A stretch of DNA of 64,000 bases from Pipra filicauda (lineage: Eukaryota; Chordata; Aves; Passeriformes; Pipridae), in the NCBI RefSeq assembly GCF_003945595.2, contig NW_024104319.1, forward strand, positions 1,240,001-1,304,000, given 5' to 3'. Each line of letters opens with the position of its first letter. The stretch's first letter is position 1. The notes under the pieces were generated by a model that saw nothing but the letters and a program-made list of their open reading frames with translations, did no database searches and was not told where the DNA came from. Shown here one piece after another: positions 35,001-47,444 of this stretch. The translations under genes and the position numbers were made by a program.

Positions 35001-38000
35001 AGATCAAGCAGCTATTGCTGCAAGGGAGACTTAGATGAAAGTCACATCACAGGGAGTAGGCCTCTTTCACCTGTTCTCTATTTTAGCCTCACACACTTGA
35101 ATGCCTCCCAAAAGAAAAGCCTTGGGCTCTGTCCCATCAGAAAGCCTGCTCTTTTCTTTCTGTACGCAGCCCTGCATTGTCCTCACACCACTAGGTGAAG
35201 AGATGCCTCCAAGAGGTCAATTTACTCTGGCAGGGGGTGGGGAGCCATGAATCTCTATTCTTCTGTGTTCAAGCTCAAAGAGAAACTAAGAAGCTGTTGT
35301 GTGCACCAGCTCAGCCATGCACTCTACTGGAGAGTAAATAAGACCCCAGCCTTTAATCTGCACTGAAAGGAGGTGGCATGCAGGGACCACAAACAGGCGA
35401 TATGCCTGAGGAACAATGCTGTTTGACCAGCACGCACTTGCAGACTTGGCCACGCACTCGGACACACACTGTGCACTCCTGACCTTCCACAGTAGCAATA
35501 CACATTCCTGCAGAACACAGGCTACCACTATTGCCCTGAAACATATGTCTCCTGCTTGCAGCTTTTACTGCCAGTGCATTCACAGGTGCTTTTGTCTAGA
35601 TAACCGTGCCAGGACTGTGGGTTTCAGTAGAGGTTCCTGAACCCAAATTTAAGCCATTGCGAGGCTGATAGTTTTCTGCATCTAAGGAAAGGAACAAGGA
35701 AGTATTGCAAAACTGAAGTTCCGTTTCTGTTTTAGTTTTCGTAGAAATTGATTCTGTAAGACTGATCAAAATTACGTTCCTCTCTGAATTTCAACTAAAT
35801 TGACTATTCCAAGCAGATAAACAAAGTTCCTTGACCTTCTCTTAGAGCAGTGTAAAAGGAAACCCACAAGCATACATAATTCTATGTTTTACTTAGTAGA
35901 AAGATGGCACTTCCCATCTGCCCCAGAAACATGTCAGGACCTCACTATTTACAAACATCCCCAGACAATGAATCACTGAACGTGCATGTAAAGACACCAA
36001 ACTGTTTGTTAGGAAACCCAGTCTGGACTGCTGACCTCCAAGATGTGGTGGGAGCAACTACAGCACGTGGTTATAACAGTGCAACCACAAAATAGCACAA
36101 ATTATTCTAGCCACTGTGCTAGAATAATAATAAATCATAAAGCTCAATGTTTATCTGGACTGGGAGTGCTCAAATGGACCTTTGGTGCCAAAGATTCTAT
36201 GGAGCACTGAAACAAATACTTTCAAGAATGTACAGATCTTAAAATTATTTAGAAACTTCCTACATATGCCTATGGCAATGATCATCTCCTACCATTCTTC
36301 GTCACTTTGCCTCTCACATACACACAATTAAAGCTTTTAAACTACATGTTGGGATGCAGAAGATGGAGTAATTTTAATCCAGTTAGTAAAAGCTAAGGAG
36401 TAAAAAAAGCTAGACAGAATATTTAATACGATCCAAAGCAGAAGAAGGAAAGTAGGTGATGTAATCAACTTAGTTATAAATGAGTGTCCTTCAGACCCTT
36501 GCTTTCTGTACACACTTCTCAAGAGGAAGATGCTTTTTTCAAGCATGAGCACCATTCACCCACGTATATCAAGGCTGCACTTCACTTCTCCCAGAATGAG
36601 GAGGAAATTTTGTGCATCTACACTAAATAACCCAAGCAATACATGGAAAACTGAGGTCAGTCATATAGTGGCTGGAATTCCAAATTTGCCATTTAAGTTC
36701 AAACAGTTTATCAAATGTAAAACATGTAACACTAGATCCAGTAGAATCTTGCTTCTAACAGTATTTCCAAGTCTTGAAAAGTTCAGGTATCAGAATATAA
36801 ACCAAAGAACCAAGAGCATGATACTCTTGACAGATTTAGTGCTACAGGAAGAAGGAAATGATAAAAACTGAAGGACTGAGGTGCCTCTAGTGGTAATGTA
36901 AGTCAACTTAGAGATTTTCCAAATTCCCATTAAGTGAAGGAGACTGAAGACTTCCAAATGTAATCCTTCCGGTGATTACCTACAACATGAAATATTAATG
37001 AAATACTGCTCCATAAACATTGAATCTGAGGTTTTACTCCACTTAGGCCATGACAAATGTTTGTCTTCAAAAGATGTGATTTCATGGAAATCCTTTTTTT
37101 TTTATTCAAAATCTTAGTGGATCATACTTCACAGCTCTCAACCAAAGGGGAAAATCTGGTGAGCATGACCATGGAATAGTCATGAACTTCCACTAGACAT
37201 GAAGAGACTTAAAGAAAGTGACTCAAACCTGCATTCACTCAGGATGAAAAAAACCAGCTTCCATTTCTTCAAAAGCAATGTGCTTTGCTAATTTAACTCA
37301 CCTATACAACTTCTCAAAATAGTTGATGATGAAGGCCTTGCACAACATAGAAAAAATGGCCTAATACCATAGAAGATGAACATCTGAAGTTAGTTTGCAT
37401 GAGACAAAATGAAGGAATTTTTCTTGTGAAAGATAAGAAGGTACTTTTTATCTACCCAGTTCTGTGAAAAATGAGGTCTCTTAAATGTAAGACCTAAGTA
37501 TTTTTGGTCCTAAGGTTTCCCATTTTTACCCTCGGGCAAAGTCAAACTTCCTGATAACCTCCTCCAAAAACTGAAGTTAGGAAAAGGTTTTTCACTAATT
37601 ATAAGGCCAAATTTATGGAAAAGTTAACATAAAAGTTTACAACCCCATACTGCTTATTTTGTGAAAACTGAGTTAAGGGGAAAGCTTATCTTCAGGTAGC
37701 CCACTGGGGCTCCCTCTGTGCTGGCATTTACTGAGAGCTTTCCACTGCTAAAGCCTTAGGTTCATTAGGCAAGCAGACCCTCATGTAGGTGACTACATTA
37801 GCAGCCAGCATCATGTTACCAGTAAGGGCAGGAATTACCAGTGTCATGTCAGAGCTACAGTACTCACAGTCACTGGGTCTGCTTCCATTGCACACCACTG
37901 CTTCCTTCCATAAAAGGACTTTAAATCCCACTAGATTAAAACACACATTACACGATGAAAGTTTTTCTGCTACAGCTGCCCAGTGAAGGCAGCAGTGGGT

Positions 38001-41000
38001 AAGCCCAGCACTTATAGGCAGCCTGAGGATGACCTGACTGTCGGTACTTGAGCAGAAACAGCACAGTTTTTTTGGCCTGGCTGATTTTGATGGTTGCACT
38101 AATATGGTGGAACAGAGGCTACCGCCTCTAATGCAGAAATGCAAAGCTTTCTTCATTTCACGTGTCAAGAGATGTCAAGAGTAGTGCCCTTCATGTGAAC
38201 CCTGGGGCTTTGGATGTGGGGCCTGCCTCCACACAACATTATCTATGCCCTTTGGGGGTTGTTGTTCTAATAAACCCTGTCATTAGCATTCTGCAGACTC
38301 AAAGAGGCTACTAAGGAAAACATTCTCAAAGCTGCTGGGTTGTATCTGGCATTCTCAGATTACAGAGGTACAGGCACACCTTCAGGCACTCGCCCTTTCC
38401 TCCTAAACAAGGAAGCTAAAATAATGCTGCATTCCAGGGACAGAAGCAAGCAGGCAATCAGCAAGCCCTTTGTGCCCAGAGAAAATTGAGATGGCCCCAC
38501 AAAACTAATTTAATCTGTTTTTTTAAATCTGTTTCATCACTACATTAGCTTTTCCCCTTCCTCTCTCTCCTTTGTTTTTTTTTTGTCCTCTTACAGGATC
38601 TACTAAGATTCAGCTTCTTATGGACTTTTCATGAGCTTTTTCATTACACATTTACAATCTTTTACATAAGGCATAAATATATTTACATTCCCTGTGCACA
38701 CTCATCTCGAGTCTCAAATGTACTGATGGCAGGTTCAAAGTTTCCATGCTGGGTTCTGAATGCCCACTGAATTTCAAAGTGTTATCACATTCACCTGAGC
38801 AACTTTCATATTCCCACGGAGGGTTTTGTTTGGTTTAGTTTTACAGATCTAAACACCTACACAAGCTGGACAGAGACATCCTGGGCTCAGCACTGTTGAC
38901 TATTTTTCACACCCACTGCTGACAGGTCCTCAGGTCCTTTCTCTAATCTTTTCTTACCCGGAGACAATAAGTCTTGTTCCTCTTGCATAAATTCCCATCC
39001 AAGAATGCCAGATGGGGCAGCAAATTTCAAGAAGTAACAGTGAACAGCTCTACCTGGAAACAGTACCACCTAACACACCATTCAGAATCAGCACAATTCC
39101 ACTTTCCCCTGGAAAACTAATCTTTTCCTTTTTTGTTTTAGCATTTCATGACATAAGCGGCTAGGGAAAAGGCATCAGACATGTCATCCAATGCCCTGGG
39201 CATGCAAGGCTGGCACATAACTGACCAGTCTCTCACATCTCTAGGACCGCCTTTAAAACTTAGAGAAGCTGCAGGAAGCCATTTGGTGGACCACAGCAGA
39301 CTCTGAGGTAAGCACTGGTGGTGGCATGCTCTCTTTTCCTTGACCAGGTGGCTGAGACTAAAGGTTACACATCCATCTTCAGCTCAGACAGGGTCAATTA
39401 TGCTTCTGTAGTGATCTCCAAATCCTTCTGCTTGTTGTTGGGTCACATCAAACATCTGAGAGCTACCTTTAGTTTAGTGAGTATCAGTTGAATTAGTTAC
39501 CAGGAAGAAGACAACTCAGATCTGGAGCTGCTAGCTGGACTGCTAGTTCAGATATTGATCATCAATCTGCTCATAACAATTCTTCTTTCTGGGAGGTCTT
39601 GGTGGGGGGTGGGGAGTAAAGACTGGGGAAAAAAAATAATCAGTCAGTCCTTGGAGGTTTGAATCCATATGGTCTGACTAATGCTAAATAAACATATTTG
39701 TTATTTACTTTAGTAATCAGAAGAAATAGTTGCTGAAGAAGTTCTCGCCGTCATCCTTCTTTTCTTTGTGTTAATGGTGGCTGGCCAACACCCACTATAC
39801 TTTAAAGCCTCAGAATTATGCTTTTCTTCAGGAGCAACAAAAAAAGATAGCTCTGAGACAAAAAGGAATTTTCCAGTGTTTACAAGATTAAGAGGACCAG
39901 CTTCTGAGGTTGTCAAATCATCCAGCATCTCTCACTGAAGTCACTAATTTCTTCCACAGGGATATGAGGCATTTTAGATCCCTCTGTACTTCTTATTCAT
40001 GAACTGGCACTTCTGGAGTTTCTCAACTGTTCAAAGAGGCAGGAGAGACTAAAGGGAATTTAAACTTGGTTCCTGGAAACTCTGGCTTCACCAGAGGCCT
40101 TGCCTGTCATAATAAAGTCAGGATCTCATCCCACTAAATATGCTTCCTCATACATTAAAGAAAACCCCAAACTTTTTTTCTGTCATTCTTTAGCCCCTTC
40201 AACAGAAACTGTAAGTAAGCTAAAGAAAACAAGCTGTGCTATTTCCTGGAATAAAATGACCACGCTGAAGCAAAGCTCACCTAGAGTTGAATCTGCTTAG
40301 AAACATCAAGGGAAACAAAGAATGTTTCCACTGACAAGGAATGCTTCCACTGACTACATAAGTATCATCCAAGTGCTGAAGGGGGCAGGAGATCTGACAA
40401 CAATGAATATAGAAAAGATCAAATTCTTGTTACTTTCTCTAGGGGACAAGCCAGCCTTCAGGAATTTCATGTTCCTGTGACTAGAGGGAAAGTCCAGGGT
40501 TCACTCTGTGCAGAGAAGCATCAGGAACATTCAAACAGACCAGTCATGTAGACCAGCAGATTGAAGGAGGTGATCCTTCCCTGCTCCTCAGCCCTGGTGA
40601 TATACATCTGGGTCCAGTGCCTAGCTCTGAGCTCCCCAGCTCAAAAGATATGTGGACATTCTGCAGAGAGTGCAGCAAAGGGCCACAAAGATGATGAACA
40701 ACTAGAGTATATGTTATATGAGAAGAGGCTGAGACTGTTCAGCCTGGACAAGAGAAGGCTTAGGGGTTATAATTGATGCATAAATACCTGATTGAAGGTT
40801 GCAAAACAGATGGAGTAGAACTTTTCTCAGTGGTGTCCCATGAAAGGACAAGGGGCAATGAACACAAATTGACATACAGGAAATCCCATTTAAACATAAG
40901 AAAAAGTATCTTTAGTTGTTATATACTGGAATAGGTTGTGCAGAGAGATTCAGGAGTCTTCATCCTTGCCCATACTCAGAACCTGATCGGACTCCAGTCC

Positions 41001-41927
41001 TAGAAAAACTGCTCTATATGATCCTACTTCGAGCAGAGGAGTGGACCAGGTGATCTCCAGAGGTTCCTGTCGGTATCAACGATCCCTTGATTCTGGGAAG
41101 GTTTAGCCAGCACACAGCACCCTTGTGAGACCTGGACAAATGGTAAAACTCTCCACAGCACAGCAGGGCAGCACAGCTCTCTCTATGTCAATGTGCACTT
41201 CCTAGACAAACCAGAAACTAGCTTGTTGGCTGTGGCATCACGTGTGTGATGACCTGCGTTGGCTTAGCATTCAGATCCTGAATGCTCCACTTGCAGTTCA
41301 GAGAAATTAGAAACGCATGTAGAAGGAAGACTGCTGGTGAAAGATTACAGCTGGCTTCGCTTCACAAGCTCTACTGCCGGCAACAGGGAGTAGGTCTGGC
41401 CTGTAGCTGTAGTGCCACCATACAAAAATGTCTGGCCACAGATAAAACCCTCACTGAACCTAGTGGAATGCTGCTGGTATTACCAACTCTCTCTTCCCAT
41501 GCTTTCCTCTAAATCCCTCAAACAGACTTATTTTGGCTTGGAACTTTGCGTGTTTGCAACTTTGGCCAGAAGCAAAGATTTTTTTTGGATCTTTTCAGCA
41601 AAATCTGCTATTTTTTTAGTTCTCCACTTTTGTGCAAATTACTTCCAGACAAAAATAGTTCCAGCAATGAGCTCTGACTGTGAAGCATTTTTGACAGAAT
41701 ATAGGAGGAGTTTGTCTGATCTGTTAAAATATAGCAAAAGCATAAAATACACTGATTCTAATGATCAAATCTATTACAGTCCCCATTACCACATATAATT
41801 CTATGTAAGAAATTAGCATCTATAGCCATGGAGCTATATTGAGACCTGGAAAGAGATAGTTTTTTTGCACAATGTATTGCACATCTCTAAATCCCATCAA
41901 TCCAGTTGGAATGTAAAAAAACAAAAC

Positions 41928-41958
<31 letters not shown>

Positions 41959-44900
41959 CCAAAACAAACAAAAAACCACACTATTTTCTCATTTCTCTCC
42001 ATTTAAAATAAAAATACCAAGAGCAGTTTAAATAATAAGCAAAGGTATTTGCAACACCACAGTCAGCACAAACTATGAGATTGTTTACATATAATTAATG
42101 ATAAAAGCTGTTTTTTCAATGGAGTTTGGTTAACGGAAAAAAATTAACTTTCCTTATAAAAAGCCAAGCTGTTTTAAAAATAAAAAACCACAGGGTGAAA
42201 AAGTCTGGAAAGAAAACAACTAAAAGTCTTCTCTCCCCTTCTAACATGGAGACCCTTCAAAATCCTACTACTGCTTTAATACAACCTTGTCCTGCATTTT
42301 ATAAACCATGGCTAGAAGATACTTTTTTCACTGGTGATCAGAAGAGGGAAAAGCACCATGGAGTCATGATTTACTCCCATTTTTATGGCCTTCCTTTTTC
42401 TTCTCTTTTCCTACAGCTCATTCTCACCTGCCTTATGTAAGCACTTTCCTGGAACTTTCTTCCAGTAATTAACAGCAGTGCAATACTCAAGCAATGCTCA
42501 AAACTGGTCATAAGATATTTGTTCATCTTCACTGCTTGCCAGCATAAAAATAAATCTTCTACATAATTATCTATCACATACAGCAATCTGCATATGCAAA
42601 AGGCTAAATTAACTTGCTGGAAAAAAATAAAAGAATGCAATCATAATTGTAATGTCCGCTCAGGAAACCTCAGTAATCTGTAGAAATTGATCTGTTTTCT
42701 GCAATAGTTCCTGTAATGTTACTTCTCATTTAGACACTTAATATGAAACAAACAAAAAGAAAGAAAACACACACCCCCTCTCCCCAAAATACTCATGCAG
42801 TCAAACATGAGCATAATGAGGAACTGAGCTGCTAAAAGGGGGAGACTGGCACTATTCTTTGAATAGAACTATTTGGAAGAGCAGAGAACAGAGGATAGAC
42901 TGGTTTCAAAGACAGAGGGTAATTAGAGACAATTTCCAAACCAATCTAGTGTCCCCAGAGGAGGCAGAGAACCTGTCTGGATTCAGAAGCACGATGGAAA
43001 AGCATGAGAAGAGCACACCGAGTGCTCGGAGATCAAGCCATGTGAACATAAGCCACAGATCAAGGGTGTTCATACAGGACCAAGGCTCCAGGAAATGCTG
43101 CAATATAGCACTGTTGGCAATCAGGACACTAAAAAAGGGAAAATAAGAGGAAGGAGGAAAGCAAGAATCCAGAAAGGATGGGAAGAGACTTTAAGAATGT
43201 TATGAAAGTTGAGAACAAGAGAGACTGAGGACAGGGATCTGATCTGATTCTGCAGTGCTTCTGGGCTCTGGGGCAGCACTGTGAACACCAATGACAGTGA
43301 AGACAGTCTGGGGCAGAACAGCAGAAACAGAAGAAAACTGATGGATGGGAGACAAATGACACAAAAACATTTAAAAACATGTGATTGGCAGCTGCTGGGA
43401 TGTGGAGTGTGTGAAAGGAGTGGAAGAGGCTCTCTTCTCTCAGATGATCCTGCTCTTGGGACAAGACAGACCCAGAGTGACACATGCATCCACATCTGTC
43501 CATGGGCACGGGCTGCTCATCACTCAAGTTGTGATGCAGTAACTGAAGCCCAAATACCTATGCCTGTCCTCCTGACAGAAGACTAGCTACCTGCAACTGA
43601 CAAAACTGGCCCTTGGGGCTGGCATATGCTTTGGTTAGGTACATCAGCCCAGCAGGGACAAATGCGATCAGAACATCAGCAGTGGAGTACAGCAAGGCGC
43701 TGTCCTTAGCCTACAGACAGACAAGATCAAAATCTGCACAACCAGTGCCTGCTTCAGTGTTCTTTGTGACGGTGAGTTGCACAGAGCAGCAATGCTGCAG
43801 GGAGACGGCAGGTTACAATCTTCACAAGTGTCTGAACGAACATTGTCAGCCACCTTTGGTTACCTCCCTGCTCTCACATACAGGACCCCCTGTTATGGTG
43901 AGTTTGTAACCACAGCTAACGGCTGCAAGAGCATAAATTCCCACAGACTTTGAATACAAATGTTTTCAAGTGTTTAAGTAAATATTTTCCTTGGCTTGTC
44001 TAGATCTTCCATCCTCACTAAAGCAGTATGTACTGAGACCAGAAAATCACAGATGGATATTGACACCTGTTTCAGTTCCCCCCCTTTCCAAAGGGCCATA
44101 TGGTTCATGGTGGTGGGGATGTGATAATTCTCTGGGAATTAGCACCTGTCTTTTCTAACATTGATCCTCACTTCTTCTCTTCCCTGGAGCTAGAAAAAAG
44201 GATGGGAGTCATGGCAAACCAATCCTGTTTATACCCTCCATCCAGCCCTAGTCTGAAGTGTGGGTGTCAGCCTCATGGAGTTGGATGTGCTGCTGGGTGT
44301 GCCTGTAGAGTCCTGCTGGCTGCTAAAAGGCAGAAAATGGAGTAGGTTTTCCTTAAGTGGGCCCAATGTGCTGCTCAAAAATAGTAGCAGACACAACTTT
44401 CTTGTAGTTGCGGAAGCACAGTGAAAGAAGTAAAGAGCTGCAGGAGGAAGAGAAAGGTGAAATCGGGCCCTGCTTCCCCTCTTGCATTTATTGAACCCCT
44501 TAGATTCACACAGTTTGGCATGTTCTTCTTTTGAATGTGTTCTTGAAAGGTTAATTTAAGCACTGGTGCAACCTCTGCATTGCTGCCTTTCATCTCAACT
44601 CCCTATTCCTCCTTTCCTTTTGTATTGTTTGCCCAGACATAAACATGCGTTTATGTCAATGAGCTGTTCCTTCTGTATGTGCACTGTAGTTGAGTCACTA
44701 TCTTTGACCATACATATAAAAAATGTCTGTAATGAACAAATATTGTAATAAGTGCATACACTATGAGCTCTTTGCATACTGAAGATAAACAGTGATACAC
44801 TGAAAAGGTTTTCCTACTAAGGTACAACTACCGGGGAAAAGCTGAGTTCTGTGTCCACCACGGTAAAAATACTGACCTTTCTTTAAATTGAGACAAGCAG

Positions 44901-47444
44901 TTGTAAAAAGCTTCTAACGGACATGGGAAGAATGTGTTCAAGTTGAACGGCACCTCAATCACATACCAGCTCCAAATGCAAAGAAGAAACTCTTTTCTGG
45001 GTGCTCTTCCAACAGGTCCTTCACCCTCCTGCCCATTCGCTCGTTTCGCTTGTAGATGAGCTCCTGACGGAAGTAGCTGTCTGTCTCTTGTGCAGTAATG
45101 TGTTCACGGGCTGGAAGTGTAGCATTAACGAAATTTGGGACCTAAGGTAGAAAAAAAAAATAGTCTTCATGAAAGGGGAAATTATTTCACAGGCAGCCAT
45201 GATGCACATGCATTTCTGTTCCACATCGAATGTGGCGATGGCTTTGTCCCTAAAGGCACAGCCAGTAGGACAAAACCTAAAGCAAGCCAAAAAAATGCTC
45301 AGCAAGATTCTAAATAATGCTTCACTTCTCTCATTTCATAACCCAGACAGATGATTTTTTTCCAATTCAAAGTCAACACATTTGCTACACTGGAGATCCT
45401 AAATCCTGATTGCTTGGCTGAAGAAAGTAAATATTTGCCCCTGGCTACCTTTAGCTACATACTTTTTCCTTAAATTGCCATAGGTATGTCGTAACTATGA
45501 TGATAATTACACTCTTCTAAGAGAATTTGGCTGGTATCAGAGCCCTCAGGCTGCCAAAGAATAACTGTGCAATTTGAACTAAAAAAAAACATCCCTAAAC
45601 TTTTCAAAGGAAAGACGGCCAGATTTTGTCAGGAAAGAAAGCATTACCCCTTCCAGTTGCCCTGTCCTCAAAGTATCTTCTAAAATGCTGGTTTCCTCTC
45701 CTGGGGCCCCCAGGACAGCTGTGATTGCACACTATCCCGACCTACTGCCAGTGGAGAGAAGCGTGCGTCTGTAGTTGCAGCAATCCTGGCTTCTTGACAT
45801 GTAGCTTTAGGCATTGCTGTTATGGGGTCTGCTAATAAAAGGGCCTGCAAGTGGTGGTTTCTGGAGAGCAGAGCTCATAATAAGCCAGGTGCTTTCCCTT
45901 GCAAGGCTGCAGCAGATGAAGAGACTTTGGAGCCCCTCAGATTATTACTAGCTCTCTCCAAAATGTTCTTAGCACACTTAGCACACTGGGTCAGCATGGG
46001 GTAAAATTTGCTGAAAAGTGCTGCTTTAAACTGGCCATGTTCCAAACTACTAGTACTCAGCTCCTCAGTCAGGGAGAGTACCCTGAGGTTGAGCCCCTCA
46101 CATTAAGGAAAGGACAGTTTACATGGAGACATGTCGGAGACATGGATGTCCTAGAAACAGCAACACTCTCCAAGGACCTGGAGTCAATGCCAGCTGTCTC
46201 CAGTTTGCAACATCTTCGTAGAATAGTGATACAGCACCCATATCCTCTTACAATGCTCTAAGAGAAATCCTTTGGGAAATCCTTTGAAATTCGTGAATGA
46301 AGTGCACCGTGTAAAAGCGAGGCAGTGTTACAACCAAGTTGCCTGCACTTGCAGGAGGAAAGGTGTGCAGGACAGGAAGGCAGCAACACACGCACAAAGC
46401 TCAGTGCTAGAGAAGCAAGGGTTAGTATGACTCTGCAGCTCTGCAGTACTGCACTGTATGTATCAAAAGGTCATAGCAAAATGGTTATTCAGCAAGACAG
46501 CCCAGGTATCAACACCCGCTTTTTCAGCACTGTAAGGATAGAGCCTGTGATTTCACTGATGTGCACAAATTACCAGGCAATATCTCACAGACAAGAATAA
46601 AGAGGCCTGATGTCTCAGTCTGAGGTTAGCTAATCTAACAGCCCAAACAGGCCAAATTGGTCCCTGCTGGGCATTTTCTTGTGGTTTAAAGATCAGTATT
46701 ACATTCCACCGTGCTGCTTAGGAAACCACGTAAACCCAAGTCTGTGAGGTCTCAGAAGGTCTCTTTTCCTTCACATTCAGTCTAAGTCTATCTTTTCTTT
46801 CTTTCACTCCATTTCTCTTCTTTGGGCCTTGTCCACAGTACCCACTCATCCTGATAGGGGACATTAGAAAGCTTGCAACTTGCCCAGCCTTACACAAGTG
46901 CCCAAGTCACGAGTGCATTTCTCTGTCGCATTTAGCACAAAAGAGCCTGCTGTTGTTCTATATTGTTGTTAAGTTTGCTCATACCTAAGCTAGAGTAGTT
47001 CCACAGAGTCCTTAACAAAATAACAGATTAACTCACAGAGCTTTGATGCTAAAACAAACATGCCACTTGTCCAAAGAGGAAAGCCAGGTGCAACTTTGCT
47101 GCTTGTGTGCAGTGAGACAGGGGTTGAGGTGCTGCAGACTTCCTGGAACAGGAAAGCAGATGGGTCGGGGAGCCAGCAGCATGCCCTTGGCCCTCACCTG
47201 TAAAGGCCTGCCTCGGGGACAGACAAGCACAAGTGTGACAGGGGTTAGCGCTGAAGGGACATGTGCATAGTACAAGGGCTGTGGTGGCTAGACTCACTTG
47301 AGAAGTGTCATGGTTGAAGATGATGGAGCTGAGGTCCCCACAGTTGTAATGCTTGATAAGGTCTTCAGTCGTATAGGGGATCTGGACACTGCCTGCTCGG
47401 AGTCTCTCCTGCTGCAAGAGAGTCTGATTCAAAGCAAAGACCAC
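22866..47444 (-). CDS. TRABD2A: TRABD2A (TIKI1) metalloprotease, last five coding exons; 5' part outside window
   Basis: Minus-strand exons 47,444-47,298, 45,141-44,967, 32,093-32,003, 26,256-25,999 and 23,046-22,866 join in frame (852 nt, 283 aa plus stop), all with GT-AG introns. TIKI proteins are metal-dependent proteases of the TraB fold that cut the N-terminus of Wnt ligands and so block signalling. Visible features are [22 protein letters not shown], the YKRNERMG block, the catalytic-type GAGHFMGNN motif (split over an intron), an acidic then Lys/Gln-rich stem, [10 protein letters not shown] and a hydrophobic C-terminus. About 225 N-terminal residues with signal peptide and the first GTIH motif are missing from view. 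GHFMGNN and RREGYEVEH favour TRABD2A; the PHLLLPDS and FNDLWVR stem resembles TRABD2B, so the paralog call is not final. Confidence 0.9.
23047..25998 (-). other. TRABD2A: TRABD2A intron
   Basis: 2,952 bp. Apart from a short CR1 piece near 24,352 I see no exon on either strand; in particular no NT5C3 DxDxT exon was recognised on the plus strand. Confidence 0.6.
24352..24415 (-). mobile_element. short CR1 3' end fragment
   Basis: The plus strand reads gaatcgcagaaccatttggg, ttggaaaagacctttaaga and gagtccaactgc, the complement of the CR1 3' terminus. Only about 60 bp remain. Confidence 0.9.
25999..26256 (-). CDS. TRABD2A: TRABD2A exon, membrane-proximal stem
   Basis: Begins with a base completing an Asn codon, then [18 protein letters not shown]. 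It holds a Glu-rich run (EEEEKEE), [16 protein letters not shown], a low-complexity Lys/Gln tract (26,044-26,080 on the plus strand as a CTT/CTG repeat) and [13 protein letters not shown]. Acceptor cttccag|CCAAA, donor AAAG|gtagtt. Confidence 0.92.
26850..27410 (+). mobile_element. CR1 LINE reverse-transcriptase fragment, internally deleted
   Basis: The plus strand encodes [48 protein letters not shown] and, after stops and shifts, [17 protein letters not shown] reverse-transcriptase sequence to about 27,320. Right after the EDKEVIG-like point the sequence jumps to the downstream ctggagaagagaagg block of CR1 (27,340-27,410). Much of the RT core is thus deleted. It sits antisense in a TRABD2A intron. 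Confidence 0.85.
27762..28333 (+). mobile_element. solo ERV LTR with 5-bp target-site duplication
   Basis: The 572-bp element starts TGTGTTGGTTTCAGCTGG and ends GGTTAAACCATAACA, and is flanked by AAACC at 27,757-27,761 and 28,334-28,338. It has an atatagagctg TATA-like site (about 28,013) and an attaaa polyadenylation-type site (about 28,200). A 5-bp duplication fits an ERVL-type element. No internal region remains, so it arose by LTR-LTR recombination. It lies antisense in a TRABD2A intron. Confidence 0.9.
28339..32002 (-). other. TRABD2A: rest of a TRABD2A intron, no gene seen
   Basis: The longest open frame in the region (29,118-29,819, plus, 233 codons) gives no recognisable protein and is treated as chance. 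A poly-A run lies at about 31,817. No other transposon was recognised. Confidence 0.5.
32003..32093 (-). CDS. TRABD2A: TRABD2A exon, second GxxH motif
   Basis: Codes for the end of GAGH and [20 protein letters not shown] then HTPAGQAIN. The His of GAGH is expected to help bind the catalytic metal. Acceptor ctgcag|GTCAC, donor CAA|gtaatg. The donor itself contains an in-frame TAA. Confidence 0.92.
32330..32522 (+). mobile_element. CR1 LINE 3' end
   Basis: The plus strand shows gggctgtccagggaggtggt, agtcaccattcctgaaggtg, ggacttgatgatttcagggg and ttttccaacctaattgattc in CR1 order. The copy is 5'-truncated and sits antisense in the 12.9-kb TRABD2A intron. Confidence 0.92.
32523..40519 (-). other. 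TRABD2A: TRABD2A intron, no gene seen
   Basis: Open frames stay below 150 codons and none resembles a known protein. The composition is AT-rich throughout. I see no recognisable repeat in this stretch. Confidence 0.5.
40520..41095 (+). mobile_element. CR1 LINE 3' region, older copy
   Basis: The plus strand carries the CR1 ORF2 end in broken form: [20 protein letters not shown], then [13 protein letters not shown], then the region for the [14 protein letters not shown] block, and a 3' UTR ending ccttgattctggg. It has several stops and indels and is more diverged than the copies at 20.2 and 32.4 kb. Confidence 0.88.
41914..41978. repeat. (CAAAA)n / (CAAA)n simple repeat
   Basis: A 65-bp run of acaaa and caaaa units, with no other content. 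Confidence 0.9.
41979..44966 (-). other. TRABD2A: TRABD2A intron, no gene seen
   Basis: No open frame above about 135 codons and none recognisable. No clear transposon. Confidence 0.5.
44967..45141 (-). CDS. TRABD2A: TRABD2A exon, core domain
   Basis: Codes for [19 protein letters not shown] through FFFAFGA plus one base of the next Gly. Acceptor ccttag|GTCCC, donor GCTG|gtatgt. It includes the strongly conserved [12 protein letters not shown] block. The N-glycosylation motif NAT is present. Confidence 0.93.
45142..47297 (-). other. TRABD2A: TRABD2A intron, no gene seen
   Basis: 2,156 bp between two firm exons. Nothing else was recognised. Confidence 0.6.
47298..47444 (-). CDS. TRABD2A: TRABD2A exon, helical region
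   Basis: Codes for 49 residues, [18 protein letters not shown] through NHDTSQ, phase 0 at both ends. Acceptor ccctcag|GTGG, donor CAA|gtgagt. The preceding exon, whose product should end in NFSQ, was not found within the next 16.5 kb. Confidence 0.92.
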
